DNA of 64,000 nt. It comes from Neolentinus lepideus HHB14362 ss-1 (lineage: Eukaryota > Basidiomycota > Agaricomycetes > Gloeophyllales > Gloeophyllaceae). The position numbers and the translations under genes were made by a program. Shown here one piece after another: positions 24,754-36,353 of this stretch. The DNA is taken from positions 123,978-187,977 of the forward strand of contig KV425612.1 of the NCBI GenBank assembly GCA_001632425.1. Reading direction: 5' to 3'. The notes below the pieces were generated by a model. That model made no database searches. It was not told the DNA's origin and worked only from the letters and a program-made list of their open reading frames with translations. Position 1 is the first letter of the stretch; each line of letters starts with the position of its first letter.

Positions 24754-26041
24754 GGCCTCAGAGTATATGCAGTGACCAAGCCGTGGTTATTTGAGTGTGT
24801 CCACTGCGCAGTGCGGAGGGAATGTAGACGTGTCTGTCTATATTTAGCGTCTCGGCTATTATTGGAGTACTGGATGTCGGGATTTGCCGCTCCCTTTCGA
24901 CTTGAAAGCTTTGACATTGCGAACGACAAATCATCAGAAATAACTCAAAGAGATATAATTTGTATATATGAGTCATGTAAGCAGCGAAGTAGAAAAGTGC
25001 GCAACGAGGTGTACCTACTGGCGGCTGTTCATCGATATGGCGCACAAAGTAGTGGAGGATATTGAATATCTCTAGCACGGTTAATGAAGGTACTAACCCT
25101 ACTACCGAAGACGTTGGAGGAGGCGGTCGCGCTGTAGAGAGATGGAAGTTGGAGGCTGGGAGAAAGATCATCCTGTGCGACCGTCCCATCCTCCTGTCCT
25201 TATATACGAGAAAAATCGAGTAATAGCGCAAAGTCGCTACTGGCACGTAATCTCCAGACATCGAGTCATGTCCTTCACATTAATGACAACGATCCTTGCG
25301 TTTACCTAACGAGGAAGGCGACTACCCAAATCGGGACATCTTACCTGACGGTATTGGACACAATCAAATCACTCATCACATGGTATTTGTGACCGTTCTA
25401 CATCTTGAATCACCAGTACTCTAATTCCGACAGATGATCAATTCTCGAACGAAATACGGTTGCTTGTACAGCCTTTGCTGAGAAAACCCGATGAGTCAAC
25501 TTAAGATCTCCCTTGTATTATTAAATAACCCTTGACAAATCCTTCATATCTTCCTTGCATTATCAATGAGGCCGTATTAATCTAAATAGCAGAGATGAGA
25601 GAACATAAGTATTGCGAGCAACCATACAGGTCACGGATACCACCTCGCGTAGGTGGTTCATGCTTCGAAACTAACCGAGGCTTCTCGAAAACCAACCAGG
25701 CTTACTGAAACCATAGCAAACACGCGCAGAGGTGACGTGATTTGACACACCAAGATCATAGATCACTCGCCCTGGATCTTCTTATATCGATAAAGACAAA
25801 GTCCGACACACCATATATAGGGAACAATGAGATATCTGAGAGCGCACGGGACACAAGCAACAAAGTGACACAGCGTCTGCCACATCTCGAGCAGTGGCGT
25901 GTGCAAACGCCGCTTGCCTTACTTGTGCTATAAACCCGCCACAGCTGTTTGTTTCCCCTCGATCAACCACCCGCCGCCACTCGCGCCACTAAACTCTTAC
26001 CAAACACCTTTCATAACTACTCATACCACTACACTACGCAA
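24754..26041. other. Divergent intergenic region STT3 / SAP-like gene
   Basis: About 1.3 kb with only short, unrecognised frames. It contains the two outward promoters. A tight AT-rich stretch (25430-25610) has no clear TATA that I can assign to either gene. Confidence 0.5.
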
Positions 26042-29000
26042 ATGGCACGAACGGCTCGGAACGACGCGACTTCTGCTTCAACGTCGCGCGCGGCGGCAAT
26101 CCCGACACAGTCTGCGATGGACGCGGGGCAGCTAAGGAAGCTGACCAGGGCGAAGATACAGGCACTCGCCAAGGCCAGTGTTGCTTGGGATGTACTATCG
26201 GAGAGCAGGGACTGACAATTCGGCTCACAGAAATGGGGTGTGAAGGCAAACCTGAAGACGGAAGATATTATTCAAAAGTTGCTAGAGAAAAGCAGAGACA
26301 CCCTACGATTGTAAGCAAAGCTAGTATATCGCTCCTGTTACCGATATAGAATTGCACTTGGTGTTGTCTAGAGCTGAAAGGGAGAAGGCGCCGGCGTCGA
26401 CGAGGAAATCGCCAGAAGTTGGATACGATGTCCAAAGCGCTCAGGAGACACAGGCAGCCGAGCCAGCGGAGAGACCGAAGACATCACAGGCTGAAGAAAG
26501 AGACCAGGTGGTCGAGGAGGAAACGGAAGAGCTACAACGGTGCGCAAAACTTGTTAATTTCGACATAATATCATCATAACACTGTGCAGAGAGGTGCCGT
26601 TTCAACCTCCAATGCAGGCAATAGAGTGTGCAGAAGCAGCAGAAAGAATGAAGGTCGCCGAGGGTGGAACGGAACAGCCTCAACGGTGCGCAACGCTTAT
26701 TAGTTTCAACCGAGAATCGTCGTAATATTTTCGTGACCGCCAATACAGGGATGAGCCAGTGCAGGTTCCAGTGCAGGCAACAAAAAGCTCAGAAGTAGCA
26801 GAAAAAGCAGAAGTTATTGAGAAGCAAGCAAGAAAGCCTCCACAGTGCGTAGAGCTTGCCGATCTGATCTAAAACAATCGTAATTTTTCATGACCATCAC
26901 CAGAGACGAGCCCGCACAACACCCAGTGCAGGTGACAGAGAGCTCAGAGGCGGCGCCACGGTGTGTTATGCATATCAGTATTGACTAGGACTGATCTGAC
27001 CTTACGCCACCGTCGATGCAGAGAGGACGAGGTGTTCCATTCTACGCCGCAGGAGGTCCCAAGGCCACGGAGCCCAAGTCCTAACAACGTCGTGCCAGAC
27101 CACTTCCGCTACCCCGAAAACCACAGAAGGCCTGTTCGGCCGGAGAGACCACGCGAGGGCATTGAACCAGAGAGCTCGCGCGAAGACATCCACCGAGAGA
27201 ATAGACAAGCGCGAGAAGAGCCACAGTGTGTAACATATATCCGTATCACCTAGGACTGATCTGACCCTACACTGTTGTCTGTCCAGAGAGAATGGGGTTC
27301 CCCCTTCCGCGTCACAGGAGGTCGTAAGGTCACGGAGGCCAGGTGCTATTGACATCGAGCATGTCTACTACCCCGAAAGCCACGGAAGACCTATCGAGCC
27401 AGAAAAGCCGCGAGGACACGTCGAGCCAGAGAGCTCACGGAATGGCGCCCGCCGAGAGAACACACAGGCTCCAGACGAACAAGATAGCACGGCTCGCCCG
27501 GCGAAGCGAGTACTCTTTGACCCCAGCCGCGTGGCCGAAATCCACAGGAGAATATTCGGCCCACCAAAACAGGGACAGGTCGAGCAACTGAACGCGCGGA
27601 GCCGTCGAGACATATACGCTCCGGCGCGGCTCGACGAAGCGACACTTCGACAGCTCGAGAAGCAGAATCCTCGTCCGGAGCCCAGACATCTAACTGGCAG
27701 TTTGGTTGGTGCGGATGACGAAGTTGACTCTGAAGGGAACGAGGGGGAGAACCGAGACAACGCAGAGGGCCAGAGACAAGGCAGTGCTGCAGTGAAGCAG
27801 GAGATAAATGATGAGGAGCGGACGGTTTGGGTTGTCAACAGTAAGCACGTTCATCATACAGTGCATATACCCACACTAAACAACGAGGAGCAGACCTGAC
27901 AGCAACAGCAGTCAGCGACGAACAACGCGCGGAGATGGTTGCGTCGTATGCCCATGCCTCCGCAAGAGGCCGGTTACCCAGTGAGGGCAGTGTGGAGGTG
28001 AAGGAAGAAGAGCCTGCCGACGAGCCATTGGAGGGTCTGGACGTCTCGAGCCTTGATAATTGGATGGTCCGGCGGACGGCCCAGACAATGGTCGATACCG
28101 GGCTCATCCTCGAGTCTCTGCAACGCAAGGCCAAAAAACCTCTCAATATGACAGGGCGGATCGCCAGCCGGACACGGCCTACGCTTAAATACTGGGATGT
28201 CGCCCGCTATGTCCTAGAGGATTTGTTTGAGAAGATGAAGGGGAACGACGGGGCTTTGACGGGACTAAGAAGAACACCTGAGGACCAAGAGGAATCAGAC
28301 GAGATTTACGACGGGTCAAGGTACGTCACTAAGTTCCACAAGCTTCGAGAGTGAATGCTGAATGTATTCTCGACATAGTAGTATTATCTCGAACGACGGG
28401 AGTTACGAGGCCTCTCCAAGCCAGACTCCAGACCGTCAGCAATCGTCTGAAGCCATTGAGATAGAGGATGACGAGGACGAAATCGTCGAAGTGGAGAACC
28501 TTGCCGTCGGAGATGTAGAAGTGGAAGATGCCAGAGCCAAAGCGCCAGAAGCTGTGGATGTCAACAACGAAGTGGAGGAGGATGAAGAAGAGGAGGAGGA
28601 TGAAGAAGAACAGGAGAGGGATGATGATGATGATGATGAAGAGGAGGAGGAGGAGGAAGAGGAGGAGGAAGAGGAGGAGGAGATCAAAGACATACCTCGC
28701 CGAAGCAAGTCCAGTTGGCGCTACTACAAGGCGTTAGACCCTGTAGCTGGCCCCTCCGGCACTCGCAACCACGACGATGACGACAATGCGACCCCTGTAG
28801 CCGGTCCTTCCCGCCTTCCAGACGGCGACTACGATGAGTATGAAGAGCTGTCATCCCCTGTACGGGGCGCTCATCGCCTTCTGGACTCCCTCACGGAGGA
28901 AGAGCTGGACATGGTCTTCCGCAGGCCAGGGCCGACGACATCCGGCTCTGGACGAAGCTACCGGTTACGAGGGGGACGAATCAGCGACGAGATGAAGACT

Positions 29001-29270
29001 CCACGAAAGACCGACAAGAAACGCGGGTCAGATGATGACGTATCTCAGCTTGTGCACGTCAAGAGCTTCTCGACCAGCCGAAAGCCTACAATGCTCGAAT
29101 CAGGACGGAGCGAACGTTTGGGAGGCGGTAGTAGTAGCGGGGATCTGGAGACCTCGCCGCGGCCCGACAGCAAACGCAAGTGGGAGGAGGACGTACCCTC
29201 TCCCGTCTACGTCGGGAGCCGCTCGCCCAGCCCGAAGCGTGCGCGGGAAGAGGGTTGGCCATCATTCTGA
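26042..29270 (+). CDS. SAP-like N-terminus, expanded exon repeats, highly acidic C-terminus (unknown protein)
   Basis: I do not recognise a named orthologue. Ten exons join to 899 residues. Residues about 26-72 (LRKLTRAKIQALAK, then KWGVKANLKTEDIIQKLL) resemble a SAP helix-extended-helix, a fold often binding AT-rich DNA. Exons 3-8 are Gln/Glu/Pro-rich repeats: short (D/E)EPVQ..PVQA units, then two copies of a roughly 60-residue Pro/Arg/Glu unit. Exons 9-10 hold a more globular segment (LDNWMVRRTAQTMVDTGLIL, TRPTLKYWDVARYVLEDLF) and a run of nearly pure Asp/Glu at about residues 667-705. The protein ends with basic Ser/Pro patches (SPSPKRAR), nuclear-signal-like. This composition suggests a chromatin-associated or histone-handling protein, but that is inference. 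ATG 26042 is preferred; an upstream in-frame ATG at 25949 would add 31 residues. Confidence 0.7.
26540..27840 (+). repeat. Tandemly duplicated exon-intron units in the SAP-like gene
   Basis: Exons at 26590-26685, 26749-26844, 26904-26960 and 27022-27225 are all multiples of three with matching phase-2 borders. Their introns resemble one another: three begin GTGCG and carry related cores, and the last two share ACTAGGACTGATCTGACC or CCTAGGACTGATCTGACC. The exon 27022-27225 and the first part of exon 27290-27840 encode parallel text, for example YPENHRRPVRPERPREG and YPESHGRPIEPEKPRGH. This is segmental duplication including introns. Confidence 0.75.
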
Positions 29271-29478
29271 CCATAGCGAGAAGGCACCGTGGTCATCTGG
29301 AGTGTCCAAGCATCAGCTTGCCATATCCACGATGACCAAGGTTCTCGTGTCAAAGATGTCCCTGCACAGTCGCCGACGGCTCTGTATGCACTCCAGCCCC
29401 ACGGCTCGGCGTCGTATCCTACACGAAGATAACATCTCTCATCAAACTGCATTGCCGTCTACCGCTTCGCGCACCATC

Positions 29479-30911
29479 TCAGAAGCCCGCTGCCGCTGGC
29501 AAATCGTCCACGTTCAACCAATCTGCCCCTTCATCCAATAATACCTGCCACACATAATTCCTACCCGAAGATTGTCAGCCGCCATTCAGACAGCCTTTGG
29601 CCGGGCAGCAAGCCTGGAACGGTAACACGTACCTGAACCATATCGGAAAGTTCGGCGTATTCCAAAATCGAGCTTGTATGCCCTTCTTGTGCGCAGCGTC
29701 GACGAATGTCCGAATGCGCTTCTTAGCTACCCAGGGGGTGACCCAGCTCCAGCCTACCACTTCCTGCAGGTTCGCGCTCGCCAGTGGGCTGACAGATGGA
29801 GTGTACACGTTAGCTGCTTCACTGTCCTTACCAGAAGCCAGTCCGAGAAGAGGTGCATCTAGAAAAATGTCCCGCCGCCGACCATCATCATCCCCCAACG
29901 CAAGAACGGAAGAGAGAGGGGTGTTCCCCGTGCCGATCACCGTTATTACGGAAGGTGTGAAAACGGGATACGGAGACGCGGCTACCATGGTAGTCAGATA
30001 CCCTGCTGATCGTAAGGGCTCTAGATAATCGTAGAGTCTCTCAAAAGTGCTTGTCGCAGAATGTTTGGTCAGCTCGAATAAAAGGGTATTTTTTGGACTC
30101 ACGCGATGCCATTCGTCTTGAGATCGATCAGCAATTGCAAAGGCAACTTTGGGGCAGTATCGAATATTCCACTGTATATCCGTGAGTGAGAGTGTGCAAC
30201 CGTAGCTCGACTCGTACTGTAAGGGAGTGACGCCATCATCCTTCCTGTCCATGTTTGCCATGCGGATGATGTCTTGCAAGGGCTCCAGATAGAGCTTTGC
30301 GAGGGTGTCATTGGGGGATAGTTCCTTCTCCGTATGTCCCACCTGATGCAGACTTACAGGACTGACCTGAAAACTTCGAGCGAATGACCTCACCAACAAT
30401 TCATTATCAACCAGCCAGACATCCGCCTCAACACTCGCAGCTCCATAACTCAATGCCTTCAAAAGAGGCACACTTTGTTCATCTGTCCCAATAGACATGG
30501 CACTCTGAGAACATGACCAGTACGGCTAGCCGAGTGGGACCCACAATCGTTATGCGAGTGGCATCTCTTCGGCGTGACGCCCGCGCTCAAGCTCACCCAT
30601 TCCGCATATCCCCACTGTAGAAAAGGGCCGTCTGGTGCAGACAGGCGGAAGAGGAGATCGTTGCTGGTCGAGTACTGTTTTGCAGGTGTATATAAAATTG
30701 CTAAAACAGCGAAGACGAGAGCCAGCAAGCTGTACACCAGGGGCCTCCGTAGGGTGAGATGAATCTTGGTTGGTCGCACCGGAAGGAAGTAAGATGGATT
30801 CACAGATGGCCTGCTGTTTCCTCGGTCGGCCAGCTCATATTCGACGGCATGTTCGTCGTCCTCATCACCAGGTGCAAGTTGCTGATAGTCGTGTCGCTTC
30901 GGGTGGGACAT
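29479..30911 (-). CDS. AIM6-like phosphodiesterase-fold membrane protein
   Basis: Resembles Altered Inheritance of Mitochondria 6 proteins, which have a PLC-like phosphodiesterase (TIM barrel) fold and unknown activity. Start 30911 gives MSHPKRHDYQQL; one membrane anchor follows (PLVYSLLALVFAVLAILY, about residues 55-72). The catalytic-type motif CHSHND is near 30545, and SYGAASVEADVWLVDNELLV contains the conserved E-D pair. Further exons give VGHTEKELSPNDTLAKLYLE, APKLPLQLLIDLKTNGIA, TFERLYDYLEPLRSAGYL and RFWNTPNFPIWFR. The last exon (29560-29479) gives NYVWQVLLDEGADWLNVDDL and ends PAAAGF. The join after CHSHND near 30500 uses a weak splice site and is the least certain point. It converges with the SAP-like gene, 208 bp apart. 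Confidence 0.8.
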
Positions 30912-32211
30912 CGCGGATCCGGATAGAGGTGCACTTTCACGTCACTGCGCACCAGAACGTAGGTCTGACGCCCGTGTAAGAATAACATTACTACCACATT
31001 GAACTCTAAAAACTACTTAGAGCTTGAGTAAAGCGCCATTTATTATGCAGATCTCGGATCGCAATTAATAGGCTTCATCACTAGTATGTACTGTGGACCA
31101 GCTTACGCATCTACCACTCTTGTAGAATATAGGACGGCGTTAAGTGTGTCAGCGTTCTAAACATATCTACGGAAATCGGTTCCGGAATAAAGTGCATTCG
31201 TCCAACGATAACCATCGAAACATAATAAGGCGCAATTGACATCCAGCGGAACATGCCAACGCGAGCAGGATCATCTTCTGATGGACTAAGGCAGATTACT
31301 CATGTTGTGTACACTGCCGATTGCAGTCAAAGAACGTGTAGGCGGACTCGGTAAAGGTGCAGTCAACTGGAAAGACTCATCTCCGCCGGAGGAGAGCTTC
31401 GGCGCCACCGTGGTCCATGGCCAGGACAGTGAGTATCTCCCTGCAGGTCTAGCAAGACATACATTTACTTATCTATGCTGATACGCTGGCCGGAACGGAA
31501 CTTGCGTCTCGTGCATAGTCCTATTACATGCGGAACATAGACTGAATAGTATGGGCAGAGAGTCGAGGTCCAATAACAAAAAGCTGTTCTCTTGCACTTC
31601 CAGTTCACAAGACTCAGAATAAATACTGATGTTAAGTACGCCGTCAGACCAACAGACAGAGAATGCGGACATAACGGCCACTTGACGGTGCACGATGCGG
31701 TCTTGCAAAGATCTCCATACGTAAACCGAGTCCATAACTTGCCCATAGCCACTAAGAGATTAAAAGTTGATGCGTCAACTCCGCTGAGCAGTCCTGGTGG
31801 ATATAACCTCCTGCATCGAGAGCCATACATTCTGGGAGATAAAGGGGTAACTGATGCAGAGCCCATACACTGCACACGGCAATGCCTTGAGAAACATATG
31901 ACAGATGCAATACTGCAGGGCTCAATGGCTCACTTAATGTAAGCGATAGACTTTAACGTTTTCTGCATGCAACACGCCCGTGGGCGCCCTAAAAAGTCCT
32001 CCTCATGGTAGTTTTTGCTGAAGCTGCCCAAGTTGTCCTAGAACACGCTCAGTCCTCGGAACAGCGGTCTTATCTCCTGTGTGGTCCAGTGCAATAAATT
32101 GGGGTGGCAACGCTTAAGAAAAGGCAAGAAAGCAGCCTGGGAATATATAGAGGCCGCGTGGGTTTCAAACAAGAGCCGAGTGGCACTTGTACCTGTATTC
32201 ACTCTACCGCT
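30912..32211. other. Divergent intergenic region AIM6-like / RanBP3-like
   Basis: About 1.3 kb. Several short frames exist (for example around 31465-31942 on both strands) but they lack motifs and splice support. It is assumed to hold the two outward promoters. Confidence 0.45.
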
Positions 32212-34331
32212 ATGACTGGCGACGTGCGCAATGCTATCGACAACGCTCAGGCAGCAGGGAACGTGGAGGAGGAGGTCAGCACGCTAGATGTACCAGGTGC
32301 GCGACGTCCAACACGGTGTGACGACGACCACAGCTTGCCAGTGGACTGATATCGCGGGGCGCGTATGTTCCGGTCCCTCGCAGATTCTAAAATACCCTGC
32401 AAACGCGAAAGAGAGATATCCTTGGAGCCGGCGACTCCTAGACCAAACGATCCGGTGAGGTGCTTTAGTCTAACCACGTCTCTACGGTACTTATGTGGTC
32501 AAGGATGATGGTCCCGACGACATCGAAAAGAAACCGACACCTCGACATGCCAAGAAGAAGCGGTCGCATGAGCTGGAGTCTACGGAGGAGCTTCAGGAGG
32601 ATAATCTGTCCCAGTCGTCTGGATCGCGGAGCCCGCCCTTGAGCACCTCTCCACCGCACGAGGTCAAAATGCGGCAGATTAGTCAGGGCGTAGAAGACAT
32701 TGATATGAAGAGAAGCATACAAGGCGCGCCGAACACGAAGGAGGACCTTGCACCCCAGTCTGCTACCCCAGAACCTGAAGAACACGATAGTCCTGATACG
32801 ACGCCTGCACCTTCCCTTGCAGTCGAACCTCCATCCTCTGCGCGACAGTCCCCCGAGTCAGACTCTGAACAGGACGAGGATAAGGCTGCTTTGAAGCGCA
32901 AGATGGATGACCGTGGACCAAGCCAGGAGGAGGAGGTAACAGTCGTGAAGCCCAGGCGCGATTCTGTGGACTCCGTTACTGGCGGTGCGAAACGTCTGCG
33001 TGAAGATGCTGATCAGGATGACAACCCTCGGCTGACGAAGCGGCCTTCGCCGCCTCCTGCTGAGGACGATCAAGTGCCCAAGCAGATCGAAACACCACAG
33101 GCTATCCCTACGCGACCACAGACACCGAAAGTTGAGCTCGTGGATGGGCAGAGTCTCCCCAAATTAGTAGGTGGTCAAGCCTGTAATGTCTAGTTTTGCT
33201 GACGGTACTCTAGAGCGGCTTCATGGCGTACGCATCATCATCCTCGCCCTTCGCCTCGGTCAAGGGTGCTAGCATCTTCGCAGCCAAAGCCACAGTCCCC
33301 GCTGCCCCGTTATCCAGTGGCCGATCCAGTCCCACGTCAGCTGGACAAACCTCTATCTCCAAACCTGCTACCCCGCCACCGCAGACCCCTGCTAAGCGCA
33401 CGGGCTTCGAAGCCTTCGCGTCCGTGGCGTCGCCCTTCGCCTCTGTGGCGCGCGTCAAGTCACCGACGCCTGCGTTCGGCTCGCCTTCCGGCATAGGCGG
33501 CGGTTTCAGTAGGAGCAAGTCCCCGATGCGGCGCACGCCGGTCTTGGCGAGTACAGACGCGTTCTCTTCCTATGCCGCTGCAACGTCGGCGTTCGCGGTG
33601 CCGGTATCGAAGAGGGCGAGGGCGGATTCGCCTAACCACACGAATCCATTGGACGCTGGTGTGGAGAATAACGAGGATGCGGAGGGAGAGGACAAGGACG
33701 TGTCGTTTGCAGAAAGATTAAGAGCAGAAAAGGACCAGGAGACTGCGCAAGACGATGGGGATGAATGGACGAGTAAGAATAAGCTGGCACTGAGTGAACA
33801 AGACCGTATGTCTTTTTACGTTTGACATGGCGTAGTGTTGATGGCTTGTGCAGTGACGACAGGTGAAGAGGATGAAGAGACCATCCAGCAAGTCCGTGGT
33901 AAACTCTTTGTCCTGAGCTCTCAGAGTCAGTGGAAAGAAAGGGGAACAGGGTCCCTTAGGTTGAATGTCAGACGAGACGACGGCTCCGGTGCTCGATTGC
34001 GTATGTTATCCCTGAGCCATTTATGGAACAAAGCACATAGTGTTGATATTGACGTGTTTAAAACAGTAATGCGCAAGGAAGCGGTGTTTACCGTGATACT
34101 AAACATTACGTTGTTCAAGGGCATGAGTTGCTTCCTCGCGCAAGATCCGCGCTACTTGCGCTTCAGCGCCATCGAAGACGGCAAGACCACACATTACAAT
34201 CTACGGGTGCGTCCTGCAAGTCTCTCCAGTCACCGACAATACTCATCTGGACAACGTCAATACAGGTCCAGAGCGCCAAAATTGCACAAGAACTGCTAGA
34301 CACCATCAATTCCAATATCCCGGACGTTTGA
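32212..34331 (+). CDS. RanBP3/Yrb2-like Ran-binding protein
   Basis: A nuclear Ran-binding cofactor; Yrb2/RanBP3 supports Crm1-dependent export. Seven exons join to 587 residues, an exact multiple of three: 32212-32296, 32384-32454, 32504-33166, 33214-33805, 33854-34000, 34067-34206, 34266-34331. The N-terminus has KREREISLEPATP, typical of fungal Yrb2-like proteins. A long disordered charged part follows with basic patches (RHAKKKR), then Ser/Ala/Pro segments with SGFMAYASSSSPFASVKG. The C-terminal RanBD1 (about residues 471-587) shows QVRGKLFVLSSQSQWKERG, GSLRLNVRRDDGSGARL, MRKEAVFTVILNITLFKGM and DPRYLRFSAIEDGKTTHYNL. It is not the short Yrb1/RanBP1 type because of the long N-terminus. Confidence 0.88.
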
Positions 34332-34783
34332 CAACTTTACACAGTGCTGTTATTGTATTTCTGGACACTGACTCTTGTATTGGATATAATATCTGTTTGT
34401 CCTGTTCCTTCGGGCGCGTATATACTCTAGCTCACACATCACTGTATTGCTAACTAACGATTATTACGGGTTAGATCTCGTTGGTTTCCGAATGCAGTAT
34501 TTTCTGCTCATTCTAGCGGGTGTTTCCAGGTTTGACCTGTAGACTAATCTGCTACTTCAGTTATTTCAAAAGACATATCGAAGCCACGTTCATGATGAAA
34601 CAGTAGTAGTATGGCTCAGCATGCACCACAATATTGTGGCGGAAGAAGAGTAGTGTAAATCACCGGATTTTGCCGAGATGTAATATACAGTACCTTCCAG
34701 CCACCGCGCTCCTTCGTACGCGCGACGCCAGACGGGCCCGATTCAAGGTAGGTGACAATAACGACAACACCGGCGACAACGAC
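34332..34783. other. Intergenic RanBP3-like / RPL11
   Basis: About 450 bp containing the 3' end of the RanBP3-like gene and the RPL11 promoter and leader. No specific element is assigned. Confidence 0.45.
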
Positions 34784-35469
34784 ATGGCGAGTACTCTCGA
34801 TATCGACCATGGGTCCATTCTGAACGTTTTCTTGATGTGTAGGCCGAACAAAAGACCCCCACCAACCCCATGAAGGAGCTTCGCATTGAGAAGTTGGTCA
34901 TCAGTATGTCTTTGTTATGGGTTCCGCGATGCTCGATATTGAACTAGTCTCATAGACATCTCCGTTGGTGAATCTGGTGATCGCTTGACGCGAGCCTCCA
35001 AAGTCCTGGAGCAGCTGACCGGTCAGACACCCGTTACATCGAAGGCCCGCTACACTGTCCGGACGTTCGGTATCCGTCGTAACGAGAAGATCGCGGTGCA
35101 CGTCACTATCCGGGGGCCAAAGGCAGAGGAGATTCTCGAGCGAGGTCTGAAAGTAAAGGAGTACGAGTTGCGCCGCAGGAACTTCTCAGAAACGGGCAAC
35201 TTTGGTTTCGGTATCCAGGAGCATATCGACTTGGGAGCGCGATATGATCCCGGTATCGGTATCTTTGGTATGGATTTCTACGTTGTGATGGGTCGACCAG
35301 GCCTGCGGGTGGCGCGGAGAAAGGCCAAGAAGGCCCGGGTCGGCTTCCAGCACCGCGTAAAGAAGGAGGACACGATGGCATGGTTCAAGCAGCGGTTCGA
35401 TGGTATTATCCTGGTGAGTATCAAATCCTTTCCATGGCGTTTCCGTTCCAATCAGTCGCATAGAAATAA
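34784..35469 (+). CDS. RPL11: 60S ribosomal protein L11 (uL5)
   Basis: A core large-subunit protein near the 5S rRNA. I join four exons (34784-34786, 34843-34903, 34956-35413, 35464-35469) into 175 residues, the usual length. The conserved text is [96 protein letters not shown] and [20 protein letters not shown]. The first exon is only the ATG. The following intron would start GCGAGT, a GC-AG intron, because no GT donor near this ATG gives the right phase. The last exon is only Lys plus stop. The identity is certain; the first and last tiny exons are inferred from phase and consensus. Confidence 0.92.
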
Positions 35470-36353
35470 ACAGGATCTGCCTTGCTTTGCTATCACCACA
35501 CTTATGGCATGTCGCGAGTCATGTACTATGCACGCAGTTCAAAACTGTCCTTTTCCATGGGTTATGCTCTCACTGTACGCTGATTTTCTGTGTGATGCCT
35601 GGGAAGCCTGTGAATTGGAATGTCCTCTCGTGGACACATTAGCTCGGTGGTGTATGACATGTCGGCCTAACCGAGAGGTCAGTGCCTAGCGGCGAAGTAT
35701 ATTATACCCTCGAGAAGTGAAATTATAACCAGTCTGTCTACCATGATAGTCGGTGAGTCTGACAGTGCCCGTTGTGACGTTGTTCAGTAATTTGTACGAC
35801 TGAATAATTCTCTGTGCGGGTATCACTGCTTGGTCACTATCCTCGATTTTTAGCCCATATGCCACTTTTCGTTGGGTACTGACGACATACAGTGCGACGT
35901 CGCAAGACCACGGTTGCCTGCCTATTCAGCATCCTTTCGTTTGAGGGATTGGAATCGGAATGGCCTGAGGCCTGAGGTCTGATATCCTGGGGTAATTCTC
36001 TTGATATCGTCTGCAAAATCCATTTGGGTAAGTGTTGAGATCTGAGAGTCGGGCCGCCGCTAGACTTTGCGCAGGTTCATTGCAGACTCGAAGATGGGGT
36101 TCATTAGATCCACCAGATGCAGGCGGGAGTTAATCCGTGGTATGCAAGCGCAGTGATCCTTTATTGTGAATGAGTTCTCTTAGGAGTCTCAGGCGAACCA
36201 CAGGACCATAGACAGCAAAGAATATCCTGCTACCCTGCTTGTTACGAGTTCTGACTAGTTATGAAGCATTTCCGTGTATAGGCCGACTACGAGTATAGTG
36301 CACGAATGCATCAACCGGGAGTTCATGTGTTCGAGGGGGACAAAGAGCTATCC
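35470..36353. other. Intergenic between convergent RPL11 and P450
   Basis: About 880 bp without a supported gene. The open frame continuing from RPL11 through 35689 is intron read-through and downstream sequence, not an extension of the protein. Confidence 0.45.

Noticed and set aside
25620..25730. Heat-shock-element-like GAA/TTC repeats upstream of the SAP-like gene
   Set aside because: Scattered TTC and GAA triplets occur but spacing is not the regular 5-bp inverted arrangement, so I do not call a regulatory site.
28436..28708. Minus-strand frame with a long poly-Ser run
   Set aside because: It is the antisense of the GAG/GAT-rich codons of the acidic SAP-like protein; no independent gene signal.
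35414..35695. C-terminal extension of RPL11 by read-through
   Set aside because: The protein already has its full conserved length at 35413; the extension begins at a GTGAGT donor and has no family similarity, so it is intron and downstream sequence.
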